This document shows, piece after piece, positions 27,156 through 38,901 of a stretch of DNA of 64,000 nucleotides. This DNA comes from Setaria digitata. Lineage: Eukaryota; Nematoda; Chromadorea; Rhabditida; Setariidae. The stretch covers positions 62,001 through 126,000 of the forward strand of contig RCAB01000011.1 of NCBI GenBank assembly GCA_003640385.1. The letters are read 5' to 3'. Position 1 is the stretch's first letter. Each line of letters begins with the position of its first letter. The notes under the pieces were generated by a model. The model did no database searches and was not told the DNA's origin. It saw only the letters and a list, made by a program, of their open reading frames with translations. A program made the position numbers and the translations under genes.

Positions 27156-27541
27156 ATGACAGCTGCATCTACGAAAGTTACTGTGGTGACACCAACAATG
27201 ACATCACAGTCAGTGACAACTGCAGGCACTACTCCTTCTGCAACTCGACCGCTTTACTCGGATTGGACTGCTTGGTCATGCACTGAGAGTTGCGGTGGTT
27301 GCGGGGTCGAGCGAAGGTCAAGGATTTGTCTGTCGGCTCCTCTCTGCATGTAAGCACATTGTACAATCACTAAATGCACACTATTAGCAGCCATTTAAAT
27401 TTCAATTCACATTGCAGCGAGGCGGTGGTTGAATTTAACAATCAAAGCTGCAACAAACATCCGTGTCCATTTGGCAAACGCACTTGCTGTGGCAACTACC
27501 AACTTGGACAAAGCGGCGGACGTTTTGCTTGCTTGCCATAA
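27156..27541 (+). CDS. Thrombospondin type-1 repeat protein, short; 5' end probably incomplete
   Basis: Two exons, 27156-27349 and 27418-27541, in phase, 105 residues from the first ATG. A Ser/Thr-rich stretch is followed by one TSP1 repeat (DWTAWSCTESCGGCGVERR, then RICLSAP) and a Cys-rich tail (SCNKHPCPFG, KRTCCGNYQLG). TSP1 repeats are extracellular adhesion or matrix modules, and the Ser/Thr-rich start looks like a glycosylated linker. No signal peptide is seen. The first exon starts after a TTTTCTAG acceptor and could take one base from an upstream exon, so a missing 5' exon with a signal sequence is likely. TSP1 identity is clear from the WSxC and CxxxCGxG pattern; the full architecture is not. 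Confidence 0.72.
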
Positions 27542-28787
27542 TATGTGCCCAGAATAGCAAACATTTTAATTTCACTGACACGACTGCTGACGCTTTTGAA
27601 TATTTGATGACCGCAGTTTGTTATCACTGATTTAGTGCTGATAGACCAAGTAATAAAATAATACCCAGTGTCGCTGAGAACTAATGATTTTACAGAAATT
27701 GAATTAACTTCAATAGAAGCACAACAGCATACTCCTGAAGAGGATGAGGAGAAAGCAGACAAGTGTCGCCTCTTGATCTGACTGTAATCCTGAAGAGTAT
27801 TTCAGTAATTGATGTAACGAGTTGGGAAATTAGCTGAGATGGTGGAAAGAGAGAGGTCTCTGATGAGACATTAAGTTTATTCCAGTGCAGGTGAAGGAAA
27901 GCATCGAGGTTTTTAAATTTTAAAAATCTCTCCGAAAGAGGATTTTTAAGTTCCTGAAAACTAAGAGAATTCAGAAGGTTTTGCAATAAAGAATAGCGTA
28001 CTACGACTTCTAAACAGATAAAAATCTTAACAAAGTGTAGTAGCATTAATTATAGATTGAGAGTATACCGAAGAACAAGAATTCGAGAAATGCCATAATC
28101 GACAAAACACCGTTTCATGAGAAGAGAGATGTACAGAAAGCATATCAGAAGTGTTGAAATATTGAGAGTCAAGTGATAATAGAGGAAAAGGATTCATGAT
28201 GCGCAGGGATCGGAAGAGCACAGAGTGAATGGGAATTGTTAGAGTGAACGAGGTGTGGATAAGAAAGCCTGAGTTTTTGCGGCTTCGGGTACGTGAGGTG
28301 GTTGCGTAACCTGCGTGTGTCGTCTCGTAACCAAGAGCGAATGAGGACGATACTCAGAAGGATTAGAGACTCATAGGACCAGGACTGATTACCACTACTC
28401 CATTTGCGATCTTTCTCATGCCTAATGAACGCCTAGACCTGATCCCGTGATCCATTGTAGCAATGAACAGAGTTTCACATCTCGCAAATTGTCCACTGAC
28501 TTCTTTTAAATTTTAATGCTTCAAAGCATCCAAAGCATTGTTACCGGTGTGTTTGCTACTCCAGTAGCTGTCGTTCCTCACAGAAAAACAGCTATCGCAT
28601 CATCTATTAAACGATTCATGTATGTCGCCTTCATTACTTCATTTCTAATTATAGTTTCGTTTCTGTTCATTCCAAAAGCGTGCAGTACTTCATCTTTTTT
28701 GAAGTATAGATTATGCTATTAAATGTTGCTCTGTACAGAGTCTCTTCACTTCCACATTTCTTTACATATGATTCATAAAAATTTCAG
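27542..28787. other. Intergenic between TSP1 gene and SPATA20-like gene
   Basis: No supported gene. Two overlapping minus-strand open frames (27690-28046 and 28027-28221) are long, but the plus strand is purine-rich here and their products are dominated by Leu, Ser and Phe, as expected of non-coding CT-rich strands. An open frame on the plus strand at 28516-28722 may be 5' DNA of the next gene. Confidence 0.4.
28776..28787 (+). promoter_or_regulatory. Probable trans-splice or first-exon acceptor of the SPATA20-like gene
   Basis: AAAAATTTCAG lies 19 bases before the start codon at 28807. It may receive a spliced leader, or join to an unrecognised 5' exon. Confidence 0.45.
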
Positions 28788-28806
28788 ATCGGTAACAGTA
28801 TCATTT

Positions 28807-31800
28807 ATGAATAAGAATCGTTTAGCTAATGAAAAATCACCTTATCTACTTCAGCACGCTAATAATCCCGTTCATTGGTTAGTACTTCTTCGCCTTTTCT
28901 ATTTCTATTTCACATTTTTTTCACTCTGTTTTACACAAAAATCTGTGCAGTTTCAATTGCTAAAAAAGCAATTGAAACTGCACAGATTTTTTTGCTAAAA
29001 AGAGAAAGGCGCCTTTGTCATTCAACTGCTATGCNAATCTGTGCAGTTTCAATTGCTAAAAAAGCAATTGAAACTTCACAGATTTTTTTGCTAAAAAGAG
29101 AAAGGCGCCTTTGTCATTCAACTGCTATGCATTTATTAACTAAGATATGTTTTTGCAGGTATCCATGGGGTAAAGAGGCTTTCGATAAAGCAGGAAAGAC
29201 AAACCGCTTGATATTTTTATCAAGTAAGGTTGAACCATCATTGAAAATGATTTTATAGATTCATAGAGTAAGTGCTTGGGTTGATTGAATAAGTTTATCT
29301 GCACATAGATTCTTACTGGTCTTAAACTGCAATATTTTAACGTAAATTAAAGCTTTTGTGGACGTGGTTTTTGATTTTATCTGCAGTTCATATTTTCGGT
29401 TTTTTTTTCTTATGCTGAAAAATTGTAAGTTGGATATTCGACATGTCACTGGTGTCATGTGATGGCTCATGAGTCGTTTGAAAATGAAGAAATCGCCAAT
29501 TTTCTGAACAAAAATTTCGTAAGCATTAAAGTAGATCGTGAAGAACGCCCTGATGTCGACAAAGTTTACATGGCGTTTATTCAGGTTTCGTTTTATATTT
29601 TTATAGTATTGGAACTTTACAGTAAGTTTCAGATTTCTGTGTTCTAAGCTTTATATCAGTTTAAATGACATTTTTGTCTTAGGTATCTTCAAACTAAAAT
29701 TTGTTTTCAATCAGATTAATTTTCCTGATAATTTCGTCACATTACCAAGTCTCTCAGTGGCTTCGTGAGCTTGCTGCTAGATTAAGTAGTTACTTGGAAC
29801 TTGACAAATATTAAATTTCTCAGGGTGTCGTTTCTTTCCAGAAAATATATGGTAGAGCTGGTTGGCCACTGAGTGTCTTTTTGACACCTGATTTGAAGCC
29901 GATCACTGGTGGCACATATTTTCCACCCCATGATGGGAACGGTCGACCGGGTTTCATAACATTGCTAAACATTGTTGCAGAAGAAGTTTGTCTTTTTTTT
30001 GAGTCAGTTTTTGTAAATTTATGCGTTTGCTATCAACAGTTGTTCATATAGATTTTGCTTTCCTATTCAGATATCTTTCGAAAGTTAAGTAGATAAGATT
30101 TGTCTTATTACAAAATCATATGCCTCACTGAAATTTTTCAGTGGCAAACGAAAGGTGGAGAAATAGCAGATACAGCAGAGTTGTTTCTTAGTTCAATGAA
30201 ACGTTCATTGAAAGCAAAGCGTGGGATGCTTCCACCATTTGAAGAAATTGAAAAGATGTGTTACGATTATCTGAAAAATACATTTGATGAGCAGTACAAG
30301 GGTTTTGGTTCTGCTCCTAAATTTCCCCTTTGTGGTAAGTGTTCCAAATATACATCTCTAAACTCATATGCTGTTAAGGTTATTGAAGATGATTGAAAAT
30401 TTGGCTCGTAATTATTTGGAAACTGTAGTAAAATATGTTCCTTCTGCCAGCCTCATTATTTGATACTTGCACTCTACTGAAAAAAAAAAAAATTTAACAA
30501 AGACAAAGCAAAATAAAAGCAGATTTTTTAAACTGGATATCAGAGATTAAAGAATTTGAATCAGAACTCTGTAAGATTTATTTATGAATTTGAATGAGTG
30601 TGCGTTGCAGTAAATCTTGATTTCCTGCTTTGTTTTTACTGTGCCCATGCAAATAACGAAGCTGGCAAAAATGCATTACGGATGGTTGGTGAAACATTGA
30701 TGGCAATTGATCGAGGAGGAATTCACGATCATATTGGAAAAGTATAATTTTCTCTTCCATTGATGCGGAGTATTTTTCATTGGAAGTTTCAGTTTACTAG
30801 AGATTATTTTTAATTGTGATGCAGGAAGTAAAATGAAAAGAAATAAAGTTGCTAGTCTAATCAGAATGTCTCATTCTGTCCGCTACATCGACACCTTTTT
30901 ATTATAATGAATATACAGGGTTTTCATCGTTACTCAGTCGACTCGAGATGGCATATACCCCATTTCGAAAAGATGCTATATGACCAGGCCCAGTTGTTGA
31001 CAGTTTATGCAGTTTTTCATGCGATCAGTGGTGAATTCGCTGAAGTTATTGACGATATTGTAAACTATGTTGACACTAATCTAACTCATATGGTATTCAT
31101 TTTTATAAACATTAGTTTCGAAAAATTTGTACATATATTTTGGTAGAAGGAATGAAAGACAGACTTACATAAAGATTAATGGATAGATTGGTTTAGTGCG
31201 GTGGTTTCTACAGCGCTGAAGATGCCGATTCATTGCCGGATTTCAGTTCTATAAATAAATGCGAAGGTGCGTATTATGTGTGGACTGAAAAAGAAATCGA
31301 TGAAATACTCACCAGTAAAACACTTGGTGGAATTCAAGGATTGACTTGTGCTGAAGTTTTTAAAATGTATTTTAGCGTTAGACCTAACGGAAACGTTCCA
31401 CGGTATAAGTTAAGTTTTCATCCATTTCCATCTTCTTTCTTAGTATCTAGTTGCTTCGCTACTGTTGTTTTCTATTATGAAATATGTAACTGGAAGTGGG
31501 TTTATAATGAAGTAATAAAATATCTAATTAAATTTTTAAACATATTTCGAAGCATTCACTTCCTTAGCAACTTTGAAGCAGAGTGTAGGAAGAAATTCTG
31601 TGATGATGGATACCTAAATCTATTATCACAGAATGACATATTATAATGAGATTGTAAAGTTTTATTTTTATTTAGTTCGCCTTTTTTTCTTTCGTTTTAC
31701 TTTATGTATTTTTTTAAATATCTCATATATAGCTGTTTGATAGTCGAAAGTAAGAAGCACTTGCACATTACTGTAAAAGCGGACAGTAAATGATAATGAG

Positions 31801-33934
31801 AGGAAAATATATCGTAATTTAACCGTAGCGATATATTCAAACATTTATTCCGGTTGACGTTCTCAACTGTAGGACCCACGTGACGAATTGAATTCGCAAA
31901 ACGTATTAACAGTACAAGATTTACATATGTGTGCAGCAAAATACAACCTTAGTACGGAATGTGTGCAAAATATTATCAGTGAAGCAAAAGCCTTGCTGCA
32001 AAAGGCACAGAAGAAGAGACCGAGACCACATCTTGATGATAAAGTAAGAGTAACTGTTGTTATTTCTTTACACTCTTTATATCTTGGTTCTTTTCTTTTC
32101 TTTTTTTTTTTTTTTTTTTTTAATAGTTGCAGTACGAAATTTGTAACTATTTTCGAGTATGGCACGGAAGATTTATCAAGTTTTTCAGATTATAACGTCG
32201 TGGAATGGATTAATGATTAGTGGTTTAGCAAAGGCAGCCACTGCATTGCAAAATAAGGAGTTGTTGCTCCGTGCCCAACGTGCTGTTGATTTTATCATGA
32301 AGTATTCAATGATAAACAGTCGCTTGTTGCGTGTCGCATATGTAGGAGCAAATGGAGAAATTCTGCGAAAGTAAGATCAATCACCCATGAAGCTTGTGTA
32401 TTGATTCTTATTTACTGTCTTCAAGTTTGATCAGATGAATTTAGCTGCCCGTTTTATGAAGGTACGACAACGTCAACGTAATAAGAATAGATATGCCCTG
32501 GAAGTTTAGCAAAGTTCAAGAAACGGTACAAGGTGTTATCGTTAAGATGCTATTAGCGGGATTATGCGGTAAAATAGTTAGTCACCTGCTGTTATCTTAT
32601 CTGCTTTTAGGAATTTCATTTTTTGCCATTTATGTGTGTGGATTCACATCTTCATAGCAAAATGCTCCGCTGGATAATTTTGCTATAAGTAACCTTGATT
32701 AAAAATGCTAGTATATATTTTCCATGAATTTTGGAGTCTCTCATTTTGCTGTTCCTCACAAAATTTCAGTGACGCTCCTATTTATGCATATGCAGATGAC
32801 TATGCTTATTTTATACAAGGCTTACTGGATTTGTATGAGGCATCTTTCGATGAGCAGCTAATTAGATTAGCGTCTGACTTGCAAAAGCAGATGGACAGCT
32901 TGTTCTGGGATACTGCGAACAATAGCGGGTATTATCAAACAGTTGAAGACCCCCACATCATCATCCGAATCATAGATGGTTAGCATGCAAGCACTTTATT
33001 TTTTTATGCGTATTGATATTAATACATGATGAATTGATTAAATTAATTGAAATTATGCAATGATAAAATGAAATGGGAAATTTAGACCAGGATGGAGCTG
33101 AGCCCTCAATAAATTCAGTTGCATCGATGAATCTGATTAGACTTTATGGCATTATAAATAAAAGGAGTTACTATGAACGAGTACAAAAAATTTTTGAAAA
33201 TGCTGCAGAATCTTTGGAAAAGCACCCCTTTGTTCTTACAAAAATGGTCAGTGCATTACAAAAACATGTGGTTCCGATCAAAAAGGTTAGTGCTAGTTCT
33301 GATTTCCTCGAGTTATAGATTTTTTCTTGATTTTCTTCAATTTCCAGGTTTTAAAAGCGGGCTCTTTTTTTTTCCTTTTTTTAGGGAGGGAGGAAAATTT
33401 CTTAAATTGAAAAATGAATCTCAGTTGCTGTAGGTCATTGTGGCTGGTTCAAGAAGCAACGAAACTACAGGACAGATGCTATCGTTAATTTCAAAGCATT
33501 TTGATTACCAAAGAATTTTAATATCCCTAGACCCCGAAGTCGGTAAGTTTTAGCTTTTGAACAATTTTCATTTTGGTTATCTTCCTCCGATCAAGGTTAT
33601 CAGTTTTTTTTTCTGTCTTATCTGTGGTGGAACTTTGACCTTTCTAAAGATTGCTTGCTACCGTCCATGAAGTTATATACCTTGATATTTTTGAAAAATT
33701 AAAATTTCTTTTTAAAAACTAAAGACAGTTAATAAAAACTTAGATCACAAGATCACACGGTCTTCAAAATTCGTTCTACTGACAGATTTATGGTTACAAA
33801 GTGTAAACGACCATTTAAAACAATTGGCAACCTCGACAAATACTCCTACAACGTACATTTGTGAGAATTTCGAATGTTCGATGCCAATTAAATCCGTGAC
33901 TGAATTGAAAAATATATTGAATTCAAAGAAATAA
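28807..33934 (+). CDS. SPATA20: SPATA20/YyaL-type thioredoxin-domain protein (DUF255)
   Basis: Homolog of vertebrate SPATA20 and bacterial YyaL: an N-terminal thioredoxin-like domain followed by an (alpha/alpha)6 barrel like those of N-acylglucosamine epimerases. Its reaction is not established. Exons: 28807-28877, 29159-29223, 29430-29584, 29842-29985, 30142-30334, 30611-30741, 30919-31092, 31197-31402, 31873-32043, 32189-32370, 32770-32978, 33086-33285, 33434-33542, 33744-33934; about 733 codons. Landmarks: [18 protein letters not shown], the redox motif [35 protein letters not shown] then [53 protein letters not shown] and [12 protein letters not shown]. The start at 28807 is the first ATG after the acceptor; an upstream exon with a targeting sequence is possible. 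The 31402/31873 junction is out of phase unless an earlier weak donor near 31392 is used. The first intron holds a duplicated segment around an N. Confidence 0.94.
28940..29130. repeat. 95-bp tandem duplication around a single N, with inverted repeat inside each copy
   Basis: Copies 28940-29034 and 29036-29130 are nearly identical and separated only by the N at 29035. Each copy begins with two 22-base arms (28940-28961 and 28967-28988 in copy 1) that are reverse complements across five A. Copy 2 has one mismatch in the right arm. It lies in intron 1 of the SPATA20-like gene. Confidence 0.9.
32100..32121. repeat. Poly(T) tract in intron
   Basis: A run of about 20 T in the SPATA20-like intron between the exons ending at 32043 and starting at 32189. 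Confidence 0.85.
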
Positions 33935-34837
33935 TTCATGCTTATTGATTAATGATTTTTTCCTTACAACCTTGTAACTTCCCAAAAAATTTTGCCAACA
34001 TCCTAGATTCTCTCATTCACAAAAACATATTTACGATTTTCTCGGTGTTTTTTTAAATTCGAAAATCTCCAATCTTTTGCTTTCTTGTATTTTATATTGT
34101 CATCCCAACCTTTTAAATGGTATTCGTTTTCTGTCAACCTAAAAGTTTTTTGAGACGTAATAAGTATTTGTTTTGTGTTGATTAAACGGTGTATCAGAGT
34201 ACACGTAATCTACATCAAATTGTATCGTTGGTCCAACATTTATAATAGTTTTATTAGTGCAGTAATTTTGAGCCCTGTTGTTAATTTCCAAGTAAAATAA
34301 TTTGTGATGGCTGAATTTAATAAAGGTACATCTTGTTACGCTATAATGGATTTCATTCCTATTTCACAAAAGAATCATATCCGCTACACTCTTTTGTTTT
34401 CGATAAATATATGAACACTTGACATCGTTATGTGTAGTTCAAAAACTATTGATAGAAAGGGAGCTAGCTCATTATTTTTACTCTTCACCCTAAACCAATC
34501 TCATCGTCGATTACTATGAAATGTTTTTTTGGGATTATGAGTCTGTCCTAATCATGTGTACTCTTCCAGTGAAGCAGTCTCATTAGGGATATACCTGTAA
34601 GGGAAGGGATTCTTTCTAAATTCTATCTGCTAGAGAGAGTGTAGCAGAATTATCTCGCTAGCGTGCAATAGCAGACTGGGGAAATTAACTGCCACTTCAA
34701 GGCACATTTAAAAGAAGAGAAATTCACGCTAAACGAATGTTTTTGATCTCGTAAACGAGGGGCTGTTCTTAGCTACCCATTTTTTTAACATAAATTTCAC
34801 GAATCTTCTTTCGACAAGTTCAATTTTCAATGCACTG
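33935..34837. other. Intergenic after SPATA20-like gene
   Basis: AT-rich; expected to hold the SPATA20-like 3' UTR and the promoter of the small membrane-protein gene. No other exon could be supported. Confidence 0.5.
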
Positions 34838-36914
34838 ATGATGGTGCTGCTCAACTGGAACACTCTCCAACTATACAGCAGTGGTAGCAGCACAAGTCGA
34901 AAGCTGATAGTTTCGTTGCTGAAAATTTCTCCTCTTCCGAGGTTTTCATTTTCTAACTATATTTATAACAAAAAGTTTGCATAGTTCCCCTGGGAGATGC
35001 GCATTTCCCGAATGTTTTAAATCTATTTTAAACAACTCTATATAGGTCAAAGGTGTTGGATACTTTGGCAGATTCATCCGCGTATTACGGAAAAGCAATA
35101 TTAGGTAGTTGAAATAGCCTTCACATACTGATAAATAACGCAAAACTTACTCATTTAGGAACTTATCACTGTTATCAAAACAAAATTGCTTAAATGATTT
35201 CTAACAGTTTTCAAAAACCTTCCATTACGGATGAGTATGTTCTAGGGTGTCACTCCTTCGCTTTGTTTCTGTGCGGTTGGAAAAAAAAAAGTTATTCGCC
35301 TTTTATTAAAAGTGCAAGAGAATTGCGAAGATGGAATTGTAAGGTATGGACTGTTCAGCTTTGAGTTTTTAATTTTTAAATACTTTTTTCTATCGGTGCG
35401 ATTATTTTTCTCAAACTACCCATTTGATTCTATTTCAAATCAACAAGAATCAAAATTGTGCTAACAACGAATAGAAAAATAAAATGATGTTATTATAACC
35501 AGTAATGTAAAGAATGGATTTGCGACATACAATATATCTCAATTTTTATATACATTTTAACACTACTGAACCGATTAAAGGCCGGTAAAGCACTATGAAA
35601 AAAGTGAATGCTACGAACGACCTCTGAAGAATTAAAGTAAAAAAAGCCGTAGTAACAACAAATGGATGTTGAAACTGATGAAATCGGATGTCCAAGAAAG
35701 ATACCTATCAATGCGTAAGTTCTTTTTTTCTACTCTCCATACTGTTAGATAATTCCTATGGATATCTTTTAAAAACTTTTTGAATCTTTTGGATTCATTT
35801 GATGAAAATTTCCCTAATTTTCAAATTCATTTAATAAAAATTAAGTTCGGAATTGTCCCGTACCTGGATTTCATAATTAAATCCTGAACCTATTTCACTA
35901 TTTAGACATTCAAGACTCAAGTAGTCGTGTAATTCGAAGGAAAATAATTTAAATATATTCCTCAATCAAGCACTGGCTGAAATATTTCCAAATTGCGTTC
36001 TGAGCACATGAAACTGTTTAGTGAATCTGGAAGCAGAGATTATTCGGACACTAACTTTTGTACAAAATAATGTAAAAACACGCCTTAGTACAAAAACTGT
36101 CAGCTTTATGTGTCTTAGTGCAAATGGATTTTTTTTTTTTTTTCATTTAATAGCAAACCCAGGCAGCAAGTTCTGAATTGCATTTGTAAAACAACAGTTT
36201 TGATATAACTGCACAGAAAAACTCTTAGGAGAAAAACTTCATCAAAGTAATTTGATAACTTCCAAATAAACTTACTGTTTAAGTTATTTTAATGAAAGTG
36301 TCCATATTTACTGATGATGGTAATTACCAAGTGAACTCCAGAAGCCAAAGACTTGCTTTCTAAGTGGTATGTTACATCAGCCTTATGCAGTGCTTGCGCC
36401 TGACATTTTTCCAACTGAAATTCATGAAAACTCAAAGATTTAAAAACTGTTGAAGCAACTTAAAAATTATGGACCTCCAAATTCGGATTAAAGTTTTGAA
36501 ACCTTACTCCTTTCACTGGAGTTCTTTTTCCTCGTTTCCCCAATACAACAAATACCAACCCAATTGATCCGTTAATTTCATTAATTCCACATAACATATT
36601 GAAAAAAGAACACTAATTGCAGAAATATGCAAACGGGTGAAATAATCACATACGTATTGGGAATATTCGCCATCATTTTAATCATTCTCACAATACTCTA
36701 TTACCGGTATTGCAAAAAAAGTAAGTCTATTCGACACTTCATTGACCCCAACTTTAAATTTAGCTTCCTTCATTAAATGTCGCTTGTTAAAACTCACCCG
36801 AGTCAAAATTGCGGGACAAGTATTAGGCCGACATTCATAACTTCAGATAATTCTTGCATCAATGTTGCAGACCAGTACTCGCCCAGCAGAACCGTGCTAC
36901 TCAATTCTCGATGA
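34838..36914 (+). CDS. Small single-pass membrane protein, family not recognised
   Basis: Four exons that splice in phase: 34838-34941, 35208-35246, 36623-36720, 36871-36914, giving 94 residues. Exon 1 starts with two adjacent ATG codons and a short hydrophobic run (MMVLLNW). Exon 2 adds FQKPSITDEYVLG. Exon 3 encodes one strong membrane helix (YVLGIFAIILIILTILYY) followed by RYCKK, a stop-transfer pattern, so the C terminus should be cytoplasmic. In the phase-consistent model the tail ends NQYSPSRTVLLNSR. If the run of seven A before the exon 3 donor is one too many, the last exon instead reads in another frame to a stop near 36999, giving a longer Tyr/Gln/Pro-rich tail (PAEPCYSILDDSHYPYY) that looks more like real coding sequence. 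No homolog is recognised. Confidence 0.5.
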
Positions 36915-38350
36915 TAGTCATTATCCATATTATCAAAATTTATATACTCAGTCATCAGCACAAAATAGTTTATATATGTTTACCCCACACAACCAGTAAA
37001 AAATATGAAATTGAAGTGGCAAATTTAAAAGAAAACAGAATAGTACAACAGGAATAGTTTACCATTTCTCCTAAAACTGGAAAGAACTGAATTATATCTA
37101 AACTTTTCTGACTCCAATTTAAAGAAAAATTCACTCTTCGAAATTTTAGTTAATTCTCACCCTTCCCTTCATCCTTCCCTCGGAACCCTTCAAAAAATTG
37201 TAAAAGCAGTTTTTATGGCTGAATGATAGCAACTGCTAGAATCCTTTCAAAGAACACAGATTAACCACCATATATGAATTTATTTCTTACTGCTGAACGT
37301 AGTATTCTTTGTCCCCAGCAAATTCGATAAGGACAATTATATAATACCCCAGAAGTAAGGCAAACGTTTTGAAGAACATACTAATTATTTTCTTCTTTTA
37401 AATTATTTTTAAATAGTTTAAAAGTAACTCTAGAAACTATAAAAAAAAAAACTACTTTAGATGTATCAGTAGGTTACTAAACTCAATAAATTTCAAACTA
37501 AATTGGTAAATATTGGCGACTGAAATTCACTGCTGTAATTTTGAATCTAACACAAATTAGAAATTAGGATTTTTTTACGGAACCTCTATGGCTAAAGAAT
37601 CTCCAAAATAATATTCGTATTTTAATTATAGATAGCTAAAATTTGGATTAAGGAAAACTTACAGCAATATTTTGTTCCTGATTTTCCTTTTCCTATCAAG
37701 TACGGTTTTGCAAATATTATCAAGTAATATAATCACAGTTCCCTAGAACCAACTCAAAAAATTATAACATTAAGTTGTTTAATTAAATAAATTTCCATAA
37801 ATTATATTTACACAAAAAATGAGAAAAAAGAGTTGTGGTGCCAAGATGAATGATATTACATTACAACGCCGTAATAAAAAATCTTTATATTAATGTTAGA
37901 TTAGTCAAGAAATTAGGAATTTTCTTTTTCATAGAAGCTAATTAAATTATCAGGAATGGCGTAAGAAAGTATGATAATATCAGCGGAATAATAGTTCACG
38001 TTTTTCTCACAATAAACAGACTTATAAATAATGGGAAAAAAATTGAAGTGGAAAATAGAGTTGGAGGGATAAAAGCAAATTCTGTTCTACGCAATAGCTC
38101 GCAAGTGACATTTCTGCAAACCATACATTCCTGGTTAAATTTTGTACAAAACAAAACAAAAAAAAGAAAAAAAAAGAAAGGAAATTAAGATATAAAGTAA
38201 CAACAGTTCACAACACCCTCAACGTTAACAGTTCATGTTTAGTGTTTTCTGCAGAAACGATAAATGAAAAATGAGCTTGTAATAATGAATATTAGAAGAC
38301 TACAAAAAGAAACAATGAATCACAATAAACTAATTCCCGTGAACTATAAC
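36915..38350. other. Intergenic between membrane-protein gene and C9orf72 homolog
   Basis: Very AT-rich DNA between convergent genes, so it should hold both 3' UTRs. An A-rich block lies near 38148-38180. No exon is supported beyond the possible extension of the last exon of the upstream gene to about 37000. Confidence 0.5.
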
Positions 38351-38862
38351 TTATCCAAGCGCACTTGATTCACAAATGAAGTCAGCAATCTCCGGTAAAA
38401 TTCGTTCCGCTTCAGAGAGAGTTACTAAAAATGAAGTACTGTTGACTAAATCAAGGGACTTTCGCGCAGGCCAAAGAGTCCATCTTGAGCTTGTCGTATG
38501 CTGTTTATATGAAGAATCTGGTTCACTAAACAAAGAAAAAATATGTTTTGAAGTCCTTCAGATTTTACTTAACTTTAACATCATGTCAATTCAAGGCCTT
38601 TCCAGATTGCCTTTCATTAATTCTCAATTTGGAATGAAAACGAATGCGTTTGCAGCGTCAATACACTTTATATTTAGAAGAAATTAACCTTATGTCTTGC
38701 ACATATGCAATAAGTGCTCTAGCTGAATTCTCGATCAGTAATCTGAATTGTCTTATGAATCCCAAACGAGCACTTTTTTCAAATGGCAACAAATCCATTC
38801 TGACGAGAAAATTTGTAACACGAGGGTCTGCATGGCAATTTCGTAGTTCACTGGAAAAACAG

Positions 38863-38901
<39 letters not shown>

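Noticed and set aside
27690..28221. Two overlapping minus-strand open frames of 118 and 64 codons
   Set aside because: The coding strand would be strongly pyrimidine-rich, there is no splice context, and no family is recognised.
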